64,000 nt of DNA from an uncultured Clostridia bacterium (GTDB lineage: Bacteria > Bacillota > Clostridia > Christensenellales > UBA1242). The position numbers were made by a program, and so were the translations under genes. The stretch lies in the NCBI GenBank assembly GCA_934772045.1, contig CAKVMH010000001.1, forward strand, positions 310,001 through 374,000. The letters are read 5' to 3'. The notes under the pieces are model-generated. The model had not been told where the DNA came from. It saw nothing but the letters and a program-made list of their open reading frames with translations, and searched no databases. Of this stretch, positions 47,107-55,478 are shown piece after piece. Each line of letters starts with the position of its first letter. Within the stretch, counting starts at the first letter, position 1.

Positions 47107-47730
47107 ATGAGTTGTTTTAATTTTAATCCTTGTTGTTTCACACCAAAACCAATTCAGCCCAACGAGCAAGGAGATAGAAGTATCGACAGAATTATATACA
47201 CTGGCATTACTGGTCCGACTGGTCCGCAAGGTCCAGCGGGGTTGACGGGGACACAAGGTCCAACAGGGGCAACTGGTTCTACCGGACCAACCGGTCCTAC
47301 AGGCCCTACCGGTCCAACAGGGCCTACAGGTGCAACAGGCGTAGCAGGCTTAACCACAGCATATTTGACAAGTACAAATGCCAAAAACGCTGATCCAATT
47401 TTTATAAGAACAAGCGAATATCCGTTTGACCAAAATGATATTGTTTTAAACGGTGCAGGTACGGAAGTAACAATAACTGCGGGAAGTTATATTATAGAAT
47501 ATGGAGCGACTGCAGACAGTAAGGACGGAACTGCACCAACATTGGCGTTGTCTTTTAATGGGAATGTGGAAGCAATTACAACCCGTACGGGCAAGACAAA
47601 TGACATGTCTGATCTTCATGGTGTGCATATGCATGTGACACAATTACAAGATAAGCTGATGTTGAAAACGGCAACTTCAGCACAGTTGACATACAACAAT
47701 GTGTATTTGTTAATCAGGAAACTGGATTAA
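47107..47730 (+). CDS. Collagen-like (BclA-type) surface protein
   Basis: 207 residues. A Cys/Pro-rich N-terminus (MSCFNFNPCCFTPKP) is followed by 16-17 Gly-X-Y triplets, mostly GPT (about residues 35-83), and a C-terminal beta-rich domain of about 125 residues resembling the jelly-roll heads of BclA proteins. Such proteins trimerise through the collagen stalk and form hair-like layers on spores or cells. AAAAGGAG lies 6 nt before ATG. There is no typical signal peptide, as in exosporium proteins made inside the mother cell. With spoIVB nearby, a spore-surface role is plausible but not shown. Confidence 0.85.
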   Translation: MSCFNFNPCCFTPKPIQPNEQGDRSIDRIIYTGITGPTGPQGPAGLTGTQGPTGATGSTGPTGPTGPTGPTGPTGATGVAGLTTAYLTSTNAKNADPIFIRTSEYPFDQNDIVLNGAGTEVTITAGSYIIEYGATADSKDGTAPTLALSFNGNVEAITTRTGKTNDMSDLHGVHMHVTQLQDKLMLKTATSAQLTYNNVYLLIRKLD

Positions 47731-48146
47731 AAATAATTTAAATTTTAATTTCTAAAATTCAAAATTGGTAATGATGAAATGTTAGCAATTTTATAGAAAT
47801 GTTGTAAATCAATAAAATGAAAACAAATTTAAAAAATATGTTTAGTTTTTATGACTAACAGCAAACAAGATTTACAAACGAGAGCGAAGAAAAATAGTTT
47901 ACTAACAGCAAATGGCATTCTTGCAAAAAATATAATATTAATAAAATAAAAATTAAAGTGCCTAAAATTTTAATAAAATAGGCACTTTTTAATTAATTTT
48001 TAAATTTTTTTTGAAAAAAATAATTAATTTAAAAAAATTTTTTATAGTTTTAAAATGTTTTTGTGATTTTAAATCTAATTTTGATTTATCATTTTTTATT
48101 TACAAATTTTAATTGTTTATTAAAAATTTAATTGTTTATTAAAAAT
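47731..48146. other. AT-rich intergenic region between convergent genes
   Basis: About 415 bases holding a terminator (47955) and a 19-bp tandem repeat (48111) but no gene. Confidence 0.7.
47955..47990 (+). terminator. Intrinsic terminator, collagen-like gene
   Basis: Stem AAAGTGCCTA / TAGGCACTTT with a 14-nt loop and T run, about 225 nt after the stop. It can work on both strands. Confidence 0.75.
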
Positions 48147-48158
48147 TTAATTGTTTAT
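48111..48158. repeat. 19-bp tandem repeat overlapping the spoIVB stop
   Basis: Unit AATTGTTTATTAAAAATTT at 48111-48129 and 48130-48148, then the first 10 bases again at 48149-48158. The last partial unit encodes the Asn-Asn-stop end of spoIVB, so the array seems to have grown from the gene's own 3' end. Confidence 0.9.
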
Positions 48159-49367
48159 CATCCAATCCATGTAAACTGCATAACCGCGTGTAGGGTCATT
48201 TAAAAGCACATGTGTCACGGCTCCTACAATTTTTCCGTTTTGTACAATCGGGCTTCCGCTCATGCCTTGAATGATCCCACCAGTTTGCTCAATTAGTTCT
48301 TTATCTGTCACCTTGATTGTCATGCTTTTGTCGTCGGCTTGATTTTGTTTGTTGGCTTTAATGATTTTGATGTCGTATGCTTTGACACCTTTGCCGTTGA
48401 CATTGCAATAAATTTTCGCATCACCAAGTTTAACTGATAAACGCCCACCTATACTCGCGGTTCTCTCCGCACTTATAACCGACTTATTTAAAATGTTGCC
48501 ATAAACACCAAATTTGCAATTAGTGTCCGCAAGGCCAATTGCGTCGTCGCTTAGGTTGATTGACGAACGGATTTCGCCTGGACTGTTTTTTTCACCTTTC
48601 TTTATTCCTAAAAGTTTGCACTTATAAATGTTGCCACTGTTGACAACAAAATTGTTGCCTAAACTTGTGTCAACAATGGGGTGACCAACTGCGCCAAAAC
48701 GATAGTCGTTTTGCTTAATGTATGTGAGTGTACCAACGCCACTGGCATTATTTCTTACCCATAAACCCAGTTTATATTTCTTTGTCAATAAATCAAAAAC
48801 TGGTGTGATTTTTGTGCTGATTTCTTCGCCGTTTCGCTTAATTTTTAAGTTCAATTCTTTGCCTTTCAATTCTTCTAAATTTACAATGCGGTCGATATCT
48901 TCAATTGAATCAATGTGTATGTTTTCAATTTCTAAAAGTGCATCACCTTCATGTATTTCGCTATCCAAAATCGGTTGTTTAACACCATCGGAAGTAGTAA
49001 CAGCATTGCTTCCAACACAAATTACGCCGTCACTGAAAAGATTGAAGCCTACAGTGTCACCACCAACGAAAACACTTGTGTCAGTTAAAAGTTGAACTTT
49101 AATTTTCTTTATTGTAAAAAGGTTAAAAAGCTTAACTTTTAATTCAGTTTCAGTTAACTGCGAATTTTTGTTTACATTGATATTTTTAGGCAAATTTAAA
49201 TTAATAAGTGGTGAATAAATGTCATTTTCATTTGCATCGATTACATCATCATAAGTTACAACCATATTTTCAGGCAATTCGTTGACTTGTTTAATGTTTG
49301 GTACAATCAAAAAACCGCCGACTACAGCCAGAACGCAAACAAAAATAATCCAGAAAAATTTTCTCAT
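48147..49367 (-). CDS. spoIVB: Stage IV sporulation protein B (SpoIVB peptidase, S55 family)
   Basis: 406 residues. One N-terminal membrane helix, a PDZ domain (about residues 105-175, with GDALLEIENIHI), then the S55 serine peptidase. The catalytic His is in VGHPIVD (about 229) and Ser in QGMSGSPIVQNGKIVGAVTHV (about 370). The GVGTLTYI segment is also typical. In Bacillus, SpoIVB is secreted from the forespore and cleaves SpoIVFA to start sigma-K activation. ATG at 49367 is chosen because GGAG lies 6 nt upstream. In many Bacillota it sits next to recN; here it has moved beside rpsO. Confidence 0.94.
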   Translation of the reverse strand: MRKFFWIIFVCVLAVVGGFLIVPNIKQVNELPENMVVTYDDVIDANENDIYSPLINLNLPKNINVNKNSQLTETELKVKLFNLFTIKKIKVQLLTDTSVFVGGDTVGFNLFSDGVICVGSNAVTTSDGVKQPILDSEIHEGDALLEIENIHIDSIEDIDRIVNLEELKGKELNLKIKRNGEEISTKITPVFDLLTKKYKLGLWVRNNASGVGTLTYIKQNDYRFGAVGHPIVDTSLGNNFVVNSGNIYKCKLLGIKKGEKNSPGEIRSSINLSDDAIGLADTNCKFGVYGNILNKSVISAERTASIGGRLSVKLGDAKIYCNVNGKGVKAYDIKIIKANKQNQADDKSMTIKVTDKELIEQTGGIIQGMSGSPIVQNGKIVGAVTHVLLNDPTRGYAVYMDWMINN

Positions 49368-49384
49368 AATTGCTCCATTCATTC

Positions 49385-49414
49385 TAGTGTGTGCAAAAAA
49401 TCGCAATTTATTTA
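49385..49414 (-). promoter_or_regulatory. Candidate sigma-G-type promoter of spoIVB
   Basis: Minus strand: TAAATA, 17-bp spacer, CACACTA, against the sigma-G pattern TGAATA-17/18-CATACTA (one mismatch in each). spoIVB is forespore-expressed in Bacillus. No sigma-A-type pair is evident here. Confidence 0.5.
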
Positions 49415-49438
49415 AATTGAACTATTTTTTAGAAACTA

Positions 49439-49467
49439 TTGACATCTTTAATTTAAAAGGCTATAAT
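49439..49467 (+). promoter_or_regulatory. rpsO promoter
   Basis: Perfect TTGACA, 17-bp spacer, TATAAT; leader of about 75 nt. Confidence 0.95.
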
Positions 49468-49481
49468 TCAAACATACCTTG

Positions 49482-49518
49482 GCAATAGTGGTGCGAGTTC
49501 TCTCACCGCCTGCATTGC
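49482..49518 (+). promoter_or_regulatory. Structured S15 leader
   Basis: GCAAT (49482-49486) pairs with ATTGC (49514-49518), enclosing a hairpin GGTG / CACC. S15 is known to bind and repress its own leader in several bacteria using varied folds; this one fits by position and compactness, not by a matched model. Confidence 0.6.
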
Positions 49519-49548
49519 TAATGGCGAATTTTATAAAAGGAGAGAAAT

Positions 49549-49806
49549 ATGATTAACAAAGCTGAAATTGTTAAAGAGTTTGGTAAAGACGAAAAAGACA
49601 CTGGTTCAATCGAAGTTCAAGTTGCTTTGCTCAGTGCAAAAATTAACAACTTAACTGAACATCTTAAAGTCAACAAACAAGACAAACACTCAACACGTGG
49701 TTTGAACAAAATGGTTTCTCAACGCAAGAAACTTTTGGACTACCTTGCAAGTGTTGACATCAACCGCGCACGTGCAATCAAAACAAAACTTGGCATTCGT
49801 GGTTAA
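49549..49806 (+). CDS. rpsO: 30S ribosomal protein S15
   Basis: 85 residues, normal for S15. The conserved core TGSIEVQVALLSAKINNLTE, KHSTRGL and KMVSQRKKLLDYL is present. It binds 16S rRNA early in 30S assembly. AAAGGAGAG lies 5 nt before ATG. rpsO before pnp is a widely kept order, here interrupted by a minus-strand gene. Confidence 0.98.
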   Translation: MINKAEIVKEFGKDEKDTGSIEVQVALLSAKINNLTEHLKVNKQDKHSTRGLNKMVSQRKKLLDYLASVDINRARAIKTKLGIRG

Positions 49807-49810
49807 TTAA

Positions 49811-49837
49811 AAAGGAACACGCAAAGTGTTCTTTTTT
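49811..49837 (+). terminator. Intrinsic terminator after rpsO
   Basis: Stem AAAGGAACAC / GTGTTCTTTT with loop GCAAA and a T run. Confidence 0.9.
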
Positions 49838-49874
49838 TGTGCTCATTGTTTTAATGAAGTTAATCTTATAAGAA

Positions 49875-49914
49875 GGCAAATGAAATTAAATCCATTAACT
49901 TAATTAAATTTGCC
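49875..49914. repeat. Imperfect 15-bp inverted repeat
   Basis: GGCAAATGAAATTAA (49875-49889) pairs with TTAATTAAATTTGCC (49900-49914) with two mismatches and a 10-nt loop. It has no T run and lies between the convergent rpsO and zinc-ribbon gene. Possibly a second terminator or a small repeat element. Confidence 0.45.
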
Positions 49915-50068
49915 ATTTAAAGTAAAATCAATTTCACTTGTTCAATTTGTGTCAATAAAGTTTTGCTTGCAAATTTAAATTGTCCTTATGTTACATTTTT
50001 GTTGATTAACAATAGATGTGTTGTTTAAATTTGTACACAATCTCTTGGCATAACAATCAAATGAAGAT

Positions 50069-50638
50069 TTACTTCTTCTTAATTGCACCACAGTAAGGAC
50101 ATTGATTGCCAGAATACCTAGTGTCACAATATTCACAAGTTCTCATCTCTTCAGGTTTTTGTTTATTTTCTTTATTATGATCATCATTAGGGGCAACTGC
50201 TTTTTTAGCATAAGCAAGTTGTTGGTTTGGTTTTATAACTGCATATGAATCTGTATATGTGATTTTAAATCGTTCAATGGCTCTATATATTTCCACTTCG
50301 TCAAAAGTGAAATATTCACTAGTTGTAACATGCTTAACTTCGCCGTTGTCGTTTATATATTCAAATTGAATTTTATAGTTAGACTCACCATTTGTTGATC
50401 CGCAACAAGTTGCTGAAATAAAGGTGCCTATTCCATCTTTACCTTCTTTTAAGACACGTTTATCTTTAAACATTTTTATCATGTCAATCACGCCATAAAT
50501 AAATATACCTGTACCAGCGAACACAAACACCAATATCAAACCTGAAAATTGGTTAAATGCGATAGAAAATATTAAGGGCATATAACCAAATGCTACCCCA
50601 AACAGCATAAAAAACCAATAAAAATATTTCTTTTTCAT
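50069..50638 (-). CDS. Membrane protein with C-terminal zinc ribbon
   Basis: 189 residues. Two membrane helices (about residues 5-26 and 30-52) are followed by a beta-rich domain (about 70-135) and a charged linker. The C-terminal zinc ribbon is CEYCDTRYSGNQCPYCGAIKKK (two CxxC pairs). The start at 50638 has GGGGGA 5 nt upstream. The zinc ribbon probably binds metal or partners. No named family was recognised; proteins with DUF3592-like beta domains between helices and a tail are comparable, but this is a guess. Confidence 0.65.
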   Translation of the reverse strand: MKKKYFYWFFMLFGVAFGYMPLIFSIAFNQFSGLILVFVFAGTGIFIYGVIDMIKMFKDKRVLKEGKDGIGTFISATCCGSTNGESNYKIQFEYINDNGEVKHVTTSEYFTFDEVEIYRAIERFKITYTDSYAVIKPNQQLAYAKKAVAPNDDHNKENKQKPEEMRTCEYCDTRYSGNQCPYCGAIKKK

Positions 50639-50833
50639 TTGTTCCCCCAACTAAAATGTGTAAATTTATATTTCCTTTTTATGGATCGATAAATTCACAC
50701 ATAAATCTAACTTTTAAATGTTACCACAAAATTTTCAAAAGTGCAAATGTATATTTGTTTGATTGTTGAAAATGTTTTTCTTCTATTTTTTTAGTTTAAT
50801 GTAAAATTTATTTTATTTTTTCTTATTTTGTGC

Positions 50834-50839
50834 TATAAT
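50834..50839 (+). promoter_or_regulatory. pnp promoter (extended -10)
   Basis: TGC-TATAAT, a perfect extended -10 box 25 nt before the pnp ATG; the -35 region is T-rich without a good match. Confidence 0.8.
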
Positions 50840-50864
50840 AAACTCGGTTATATAGGAGAGAAAA

Positions 50865-52961
50865 ATGAAAGAAACAAAATTCAAAACAGAGATAGGGGGC
50901 AGGGAAGTTGAAGTAACCCTTGGCAAGTATTGTGGCCAAGCATCTGGTCACTGCATTGTAACATGTGGCGACACTGTTGTTATGGTTAACGCAACTATGG
51001 CTGCTGCTCCACGCCCAGGTATGGATTTCTTCCCACTTAGTGTGGATTATGAAGAAAAAATGTACAGTGTGGGCAAAATTCCAGGTGGCTGGAAAAAGCG
51101 TGAAGGCAGGGCAAGCGATGCTGCCATTTTGCGTTCCCGTTTAATTGACCGTCCACTTCGTCCACTTTTCCCAAAAGGTTTTTACAACGATGTGACAATC
51201 ATTGCAACACCTTTGTCAGTTGACACTGACATTATGCCAGAACCACTTGCAATGCTTGGCAGTTCAATTGCTTTGTCAATTAGTGACATTCCATTTGAAG
51301 GCCCAACAGGCGCAGTTAAGGTTGGTTGCATTGATGGCAAATTTATTGTTAACCCAACACCTGCACAATTGGAGGAAAGTTCAATTGATTTGACCGTTGC
51401 CGGCACAAAAGAAGCCGTTTTAATGGTTGAAGCAGGTGCAAAAGAAGTTAGCGAATCACTTATGATTGACGCAATCATGTTTGCGCATGAAGAAATTAAA
51501 AAACAAGTTGCTTTCCAAGAAAAAATCATGAAAGAAGTTTTCGGGAGCGTTGGTAAGCAAATCAATTCGCACATTCATTACGATGTTGTGCCAGACGAAA
51601 TCAACACAGCAGTTCGTGAATATGCAGACAAAAAATATGACGAAATGTTGAAAGAATTTGACCGCCATGTTCGTGATGCAATTGAAGAAGAAATCGACGC
51701 CGAAATCCAAGAACATTTTGCTGAAATTTTCCCAGAACAAGAAAAGGCAATTGCACAAGCATTGTACGCACTTAAAAAGGAAAAAGTGCGCCGTAAAGTG
51801 CTTGATAAAGGCATTCGTCCAGATGGCAGAAAGTTGAACGAAATCCGCCCAATTTGGTGTGAAGTTGGCTTGCTTCCACGCGTGCATGGTTCAGGCGTGT
51901 TCACCCGTGGTGAAACACAAGTGCTTACAACTTGCACATTAGGTATGATTAGTGAAGCGCAGGAACTTGAAGGTTTGGACACTGAAGAATACAAACGCTA
52001 TATGCACCAATACAACATGCCGGGTTACACAACTGGCGAAGCAAAACCTTTGCGCTCACCTGGTAGGCGTGAAATTGGTCACGGCGCTTTGGCAGAACGC
52101 GCATTGTTGGCTGTTCTTCCTAGTGAAGAAGAATTTCCTTATGCAATCCGCACAGTTAGTGATGTTTTAAGTTCAAACGGTTCAACATCAATGGCTTCAA
52201 CATGCGGTAGCACTTTGGCTCTTATGGACGCTGGTGTGCCTATTAAAGCCCCAGTTGCAGGTATTGCAATGGGCTTGATGAAGGATAAGGACAGCGACAA
52301 GGTTGCAGTTTTGACAGATATTCAAGGTTTGGAAGACTTCCTTGGTGATATGGACTTTAAAGTTACAGGTACAGCAAAAGGTATCACAGCAATTCAAATG
52401 GATATCAAAATCCATGGTATTGACCGCAAAATTTTAACCACTGCACTTGAACAAGCCCGCGTTGGTCGTTTGGAAATTTTGAAATTGATGCTTAAAACAA
52501 TCAAAGAACCACGCAAAGAACTTTCAAAATATGCACCAAAAATTATTAGCTTCAATATTGACCCAGACAAAATCCGTGAAGTTATCGGTTCAGGCGGTAA
52601 GGTTATTAACCAAATCATTGCAGAGACAGGCGTAAAAATTGACATTGACGACGATGGTAGGGTTTGTGTTTCATCAACAGATATGGAAAAGATGGAACGT
52701 GCAAAACAAATTATTTTAACCATCGCAACTGACCTTGACCTTAATTGTGAATATGAAGGTACAGTAACCCGCACAACACCATTTGGCGCATTCGTTGAAG
52801 TTGCACCAGGCAAAGAAGGTATGGTGCACATTTCAAAACTCAGCAAAGAACATGTTGAAAAGGTTGAAGATGTTGTAAAAGTTGGCGACCGCGTTGTTGT
52901 TAAGACAATTAAAATTGACGAACGTGGCAGGGTTGACATGAAACTTGTTAAAAAGTTATAA
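50865..52961 (+). CDS. pnp: Polyribonucleotide nucleotidyltransferase (PNPase)
   Basis: 698 residues. It degrades RNA 3' to 5' with phosphate and is a core of the degradosome. The first RNase PH domain begins at residue 1 (DTVVMVNATMAAAPRPGMDFFP), a helical linker follows, then the second RNase PH domain with GEAKPLRSPGRREIGHGALA and CGSTLALMDAGVP. The KH domain contains IREVIGSGGKVINQIIAETG (about 570-590) and the S1 domain contains TPFGAFVEVAPGKEGMVHIS (about 638-657). AGGAGAG lies 6 nt before ATG. A strong terminator follows 120 nt on. Confidence 0.98.
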   Translation: MKETKFKTEIGGREVEVTLGKYCGQASGHCIVTCGDTVVMVNATMAAAPRPGMDFFPLSVDYEEKMYSVGKIPGGWKKREGRASDAAILRSRLIDRPLRPLFPKGFYNDVTIIATPLSVDTDIMPEPLAMLGSSIALSISDIPFEGPTGAVKVGCIDGKFIVNPTPAQLEESSIDLTVAGTKEAVLMVEAGAKEVSESLMIDAIMFAHEEIKKQVAFQEKIMKEVFGSVGKQINSHIHYDVVPDEINTAVREYADKKYDEMLKEFDRHVRDAIEEEIDAEIQEHFAEIFPEQEKAIAQALYALKKEKVRRKVLDKGIRPDGRKLNEIRPIWCEVGLLPRVHGSGVFTRGETQVLTTCTLGMISEAQELEGLDTEEYKRYMHQYNMPGYTTGEAKPLRSPGRREIGHGALAERALLAVLPSEEEFPYAIRTVSDVLSSNGSTSMASTCGSTLALMDAGVPIKAPVAGIAMGLMKDKDSDKVAVLTDIQGLEDFLGDMDFKVTGTAKGITAIQMDIKIHGIDRKILTTALEQARVGRLEILKLMLKTIKEPRKELSKYAPKIISFNIDPDKIREVIGSGGKVINQIIAETGVKIDIDDDGRVCVSSTDMEKMERAKQIILTIATDLDLNCEYEGTVTRTTPFGAFVEVAPGKEGMVHISKLSKEHVEKVEDVVKVGDRVVVKTIKIDERGRVDMKLVKKL

Positions 52962-53080
52962 ACTTAAATTTGCAAGGCTAAAGTGTTAGATGACGGTAAC
53001 TTTAACATTGAAGAATTGTAAATTACACATGACTTTATTACACATAAGTTTAAAAACTAAAAAACACCGCAAATGAATAC

Positions 53081-53113
53081 AAAAAACCACCAGATTGTCT
53101 GGTGGTTTTTTCT
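53081..53113 (+). terminator. Intrinsic terminator after pnp
   Basis: Perfect 14-bp stem AAAAAACCACCAGA / TCTGGTGGTTTTTT with loop TTG. It may also act on the minus strand for the gene ending at 53227. Confidence 0.93.
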
Positions 53114-53226
53114 AGCCGTGAATAATAAGGCATGTTTTCGTTAGCAAATTGTTTTTTTTAAGATGTATGTTTTAGTTATGTGCATATATATTTAAACAAC
53201 AGATTAATTATATATCATTAAACTAA

Positions 53227-54255
53227 TTAAACACCTATGATTGTGTCGGTATCTTTGCTGTGTTTAGGTGCATATTTCACTAAATATTCTTTTAAACCTA
53301 CAAAATCGTCCATGTAATCAGCAAGTTCTAGATATATTGTAGATTTTGGGTAACTGCAATTTTTAAACATGCGGTCAGCAGGGTGCTTAATGAAGAAATC
53401 TTTAGGGAAATTTGTAAGAACATCTGGGTATTTAACAATTGCTTGACCAAATGCTGGTGAAAATGTGACAGCAAATTCTAATTCTTCATCGGTCATATAC
53501 TTTAAAATTTTCGACGCATGGCGTAACAAGTCAGGCATTGCCTTTGGGCTTGTCTTAATTGTGTTTTTCATGCAGTCAGATAGTTCAGCGTAAAGTTCAG
53601 GCAATTCCATTAATTCTTTGCGTGCCACATCAAAACTTGTGATTGCTTTTGGGTCCACAACACCAGTGAATAATAAGCCATTGGTTTCCCTAAAAGTACT
53701 ATCTTCAAAATAGCCCTTGTCTTGGAATGCTTGCTTATATTCCCTTACAACAGTCTTTGGAAGTAACGCTAAACATTCGGCAGAATAAAATGTTTCAATA
53801 GGTGCAAATTTCAAGAAAATTGGGTTGATATCAATCAATTCCCTATAAAGTATGACATATAAGTATGTCCTAGACGCACCTTTCAACTTTTCATAAGTTA
53901 AGGCATTTTCTTTCAAATAATTGATGTTAGGTTGATACTTTTTCATAACATTGCTGACTGTTTCATAGTCCAAAGTAACATCATATTGCCTTTTGTTTTC
54001 AAGCCCAAGGTCGTCCAAAATGTGTTTTTTCAAATAATCTTTTAATTTTGTAAGCAATTCTACAGTGTTAACCCTTTGTGTTTCCTTTTCAAAATGCTTG
54101 TGTTGCCAACCTTCACGCATTTCTTTGTTATGCATGTATTCCGGTGTCTCTTTCTCGGCTTCCTTTTCCGAAAGGTACTTCTCACGTCGGAACTTGGCTT
54201 CTTGCATATTAAATAACATGTCTGAATATTTTTTTATTTTTCTTGATTCGTTCAC
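53227..54255 (-). CDS. Unknown 342-residue helical protein
   Basis: No recognised family. The GTG start at 54255 is supported by AGAGGT 7 nt upstream and a good promoter. A highly charged N-terminal 70 residues (KEAEKETPEYMHNKEMREGW) is followed by a soluble, mostly helical body. Two or three loosely similar helical units recur (for example LALLPKTVVREYKQAF and MTDEELEFAVTFSPAFGQAI, LTNFPKDFFIKHPADRMF), which suggests alpha-helical repeats. No signal peptide, membrane helix or catalytic motif. It lies between pnp and the YlxY-like gene on the opposite strand, breaking a familiar gene order. Confidence 0.7.
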   Translation of the reverse strand: MNESRKIKKYSDMLFNMQEAKFRREKYLSEKEAEKETPEYMHNKEMREGWQHKHFEKETQRVNTVELLTKLKDYLKKHILDDLGLENKRQYDVTLDYETVSNVMKKYQPNINYLKENALTYEKLKGASRTYLYVILYRELIDINPIFLKFAPIETFYSAECLALLPKTVVREYKQAFQDKGYFEDSTFRETNGLLFTGVVDPKAITSFDVARKELMELPELYAELSDCMKNTIKTSPKAMPDLLRHASKILKYMTDEELEFAVTFSPAFGQAIVKYPDVLTNFPKDFFIKHPADRMFKNCSYPKSTIYLELADYMDDFVGLKEYLVKYAPKHSKDTDTIIGV

Positions 54256-54275
54256 AATTAATTACCTCTACTTTT

Positions 54276-54304
54276 AATTTAACATAATATCCGTCTATTG
54301 TCAA
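54276..54304 (-). promoter_or_regulatory. Promoter of the 342-residue protein gene
   Basis: Minus strand: TTGACA, 17-bp spacer, TAAATT with an extended TGT element, 20 nt before the GTG. Confidence 0.8.
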
Positions 54305-54379
54305 TACTAAACTTAAAATAAGGCACTTAAAAAATTTTGGTTTAGGCATAACGCACGGAAAGATAAAATAAATTAACAT

Positions 54380-55072
54380 ATGAAAAAGAGCATAATAATA
54401 ACAAATTGTGTAATTGTGGCAATGTTTTTGGCGCTAATTGGGCTATCATACAGCAATGCGCTGGCACTTAACGTTAAGGCAGATGCACGCGTAATCTATG
54501 CCGGCAACACCAATCAAAATAAAGTGAGTTTTATGGTAAATGTTTATCAAAATGAGGACTGTGTTTTGGACATGCTAGACATCTTTGACGCCTATAAAGT
54601 GAAGGCCACATTCTTTGTCGGTGGCAGTTGGGCAATAAAACATCTGGACGTAGTTAAACAAATTTATTCACGCGGTTTTGAACTTGGAAATCACGGCTTT
54701 AACCATAAGGATCACGATAAGCTTTCCATTGACGCCAACGCGCAAGAAATTAAGGCTTGCCATGACGCAATTTTGAAAAATATAGGTGTGGAAATGACAT
54801 TGTTTGCACCACCAAGTGGCGCATACAACAAAACAACAGTTGATGTTGCGGAAAGTTTAAATTACAAAACCATTATGTGGACGCACGACACAATCGATTG
54901 GCGCGACCAAGACGAAGATTTAATCTTCAAACGCGCAACTAAGGACTTATCCAACGGCGACCTTATTTTAATGCACCCAACACCCAAAACAGTTTCCGCT
55001 TTAACAAAAGTTTTATCATATGCTATCAACAATGGCTTTGAACCTTCAACAGTCAGCGCTTGCATTGCATAA
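54380..55072 (+). CDS. Polysaccharide deacetylase-like protein (YlxY/PdaB type) with altered metal site
   Basis: 230 residues. A signal anchor (about residues 5-30) is followed by a NodB fold. The HxxxH metal pair is in GNHGFNH, the APPSGAYN loop replaces the RPPYG motif, WTHDTIDW and the C-terminal LILMHP motif are present. The first motif, normally TFDDG with the catalytic and metal Asp, reads MVNVYQNE. YlxY proteins, encoded next to pnp in Bacillus, also deviate here, so a related sporulation or wall role is likely and ordinary deacetylase activity is doubtful. No Shine-Dalgarno is near the ATG; a TAAAAT box lies 10 nt upstream. Confidence 0.82.
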   Translation: MKKSIIITNCVIVAMFLALIGLSYSNALALNVKADARVIYAGNTNQNKVSFMVNVYQNEDCVLDMLDIFDAYKVKATFFVGGSWAIKHLDVVKQIYSRGFELGNHGFNHKDHDKLSIDANAQEIKACHDAILKNIGVEMTLFAPPSGAYNKTTVDVAESLNYKTIMWTHDTIDWRDQDEDLIFKRATKDLSNGDLILMHPTPKTVSALTKVLSYAINNGFEPSTVSACIA

Positions 55073-55097
55073 ATTACAATTCTTCACCACCACCAAA

Positions 55098-55130
55098 TTC
55101 TCGTGTCCCCTTGAAAAGGGACACGGAGAA
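55098..55130. other. GC-rich hairpin in intergenic DNA
   Basis: TTCTC-GTGTCCC (55098-55109) pairs with GGGACAC-G-GAGAA (55118-55130): 12 bp with a single bulged G and an 8-nt loop. It is far more GC-rich than its surroundings and has no T run on either strand, so it is not a standard terminator. Confidence 0.6.
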
Positions 55131-55238
55131 CAGAAAATTAAGTTTAACTGATGAAGATATGATAATCTAGCGACGGGCAAAGTGTAAATTTAATTTGTAA
55201 TTAGTTACCAAACACAATTTCACAAGGTTTTAATTTAA

Positions 55239-55442
55239 TCACTTTTCAAGCCCTAACAAATAATCGGCAGAAACACCAAAAAACAATGCCAATTGCGCAA
55301 TGTAACTCGCTTTTGGCTCGTTTATTCCCTTTTCCCAAAAATCAATTGCTTTTTGCGTTACGCCTATGGCTTTTGCAACTGCGTGTTGTGAAAGCCCCTT
55401 TTCTTTGCGTAAATCAAACAATCTTTCACCAAAATTTGACAT
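55239..55442 (-). CDS. XRE/Cro-family transcriptional regulator
   Basis: 67 residues, almost entirely one helix-turn-helix domain: LFDLRKEKGLSQHAVAKAIG, then VTQKAIDFWEKGINEP, then LALFFGVSADYLLGLEK. It is divergent from the TM2/SHOCT pair, and a 16-bp palindrome fills that pair's promoter spacer. A half-site repeat (ACTACTAAT) lies next to its own start, so it probably represses both the pair and itself. The ATG at 55442 has no Shine-Dalgarno; a TAATAT box lies 9 nt upstream, suggesting a very short or absent leader. Confidence 0.92.
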   Translation of the reverse strand: MSNFGERLFDLRKEKGLSQHAVAKAIGVTQKAIDFWEKGINEPKASYIAQLALFFGVSADYLLGLEK

Positions 55443-55478
55443 ATTACGACAATATTAGTAGTTTTTTACTCAATTTAC

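Noticed and set aside
51182..51994. Several long minus-strand frames under pnp
   Set aside because: They are shadows of the highly expressed pnp gene, lack ribosome-binding sites and encode Ser/Thr- or Phe/Cys-rich nonsense.
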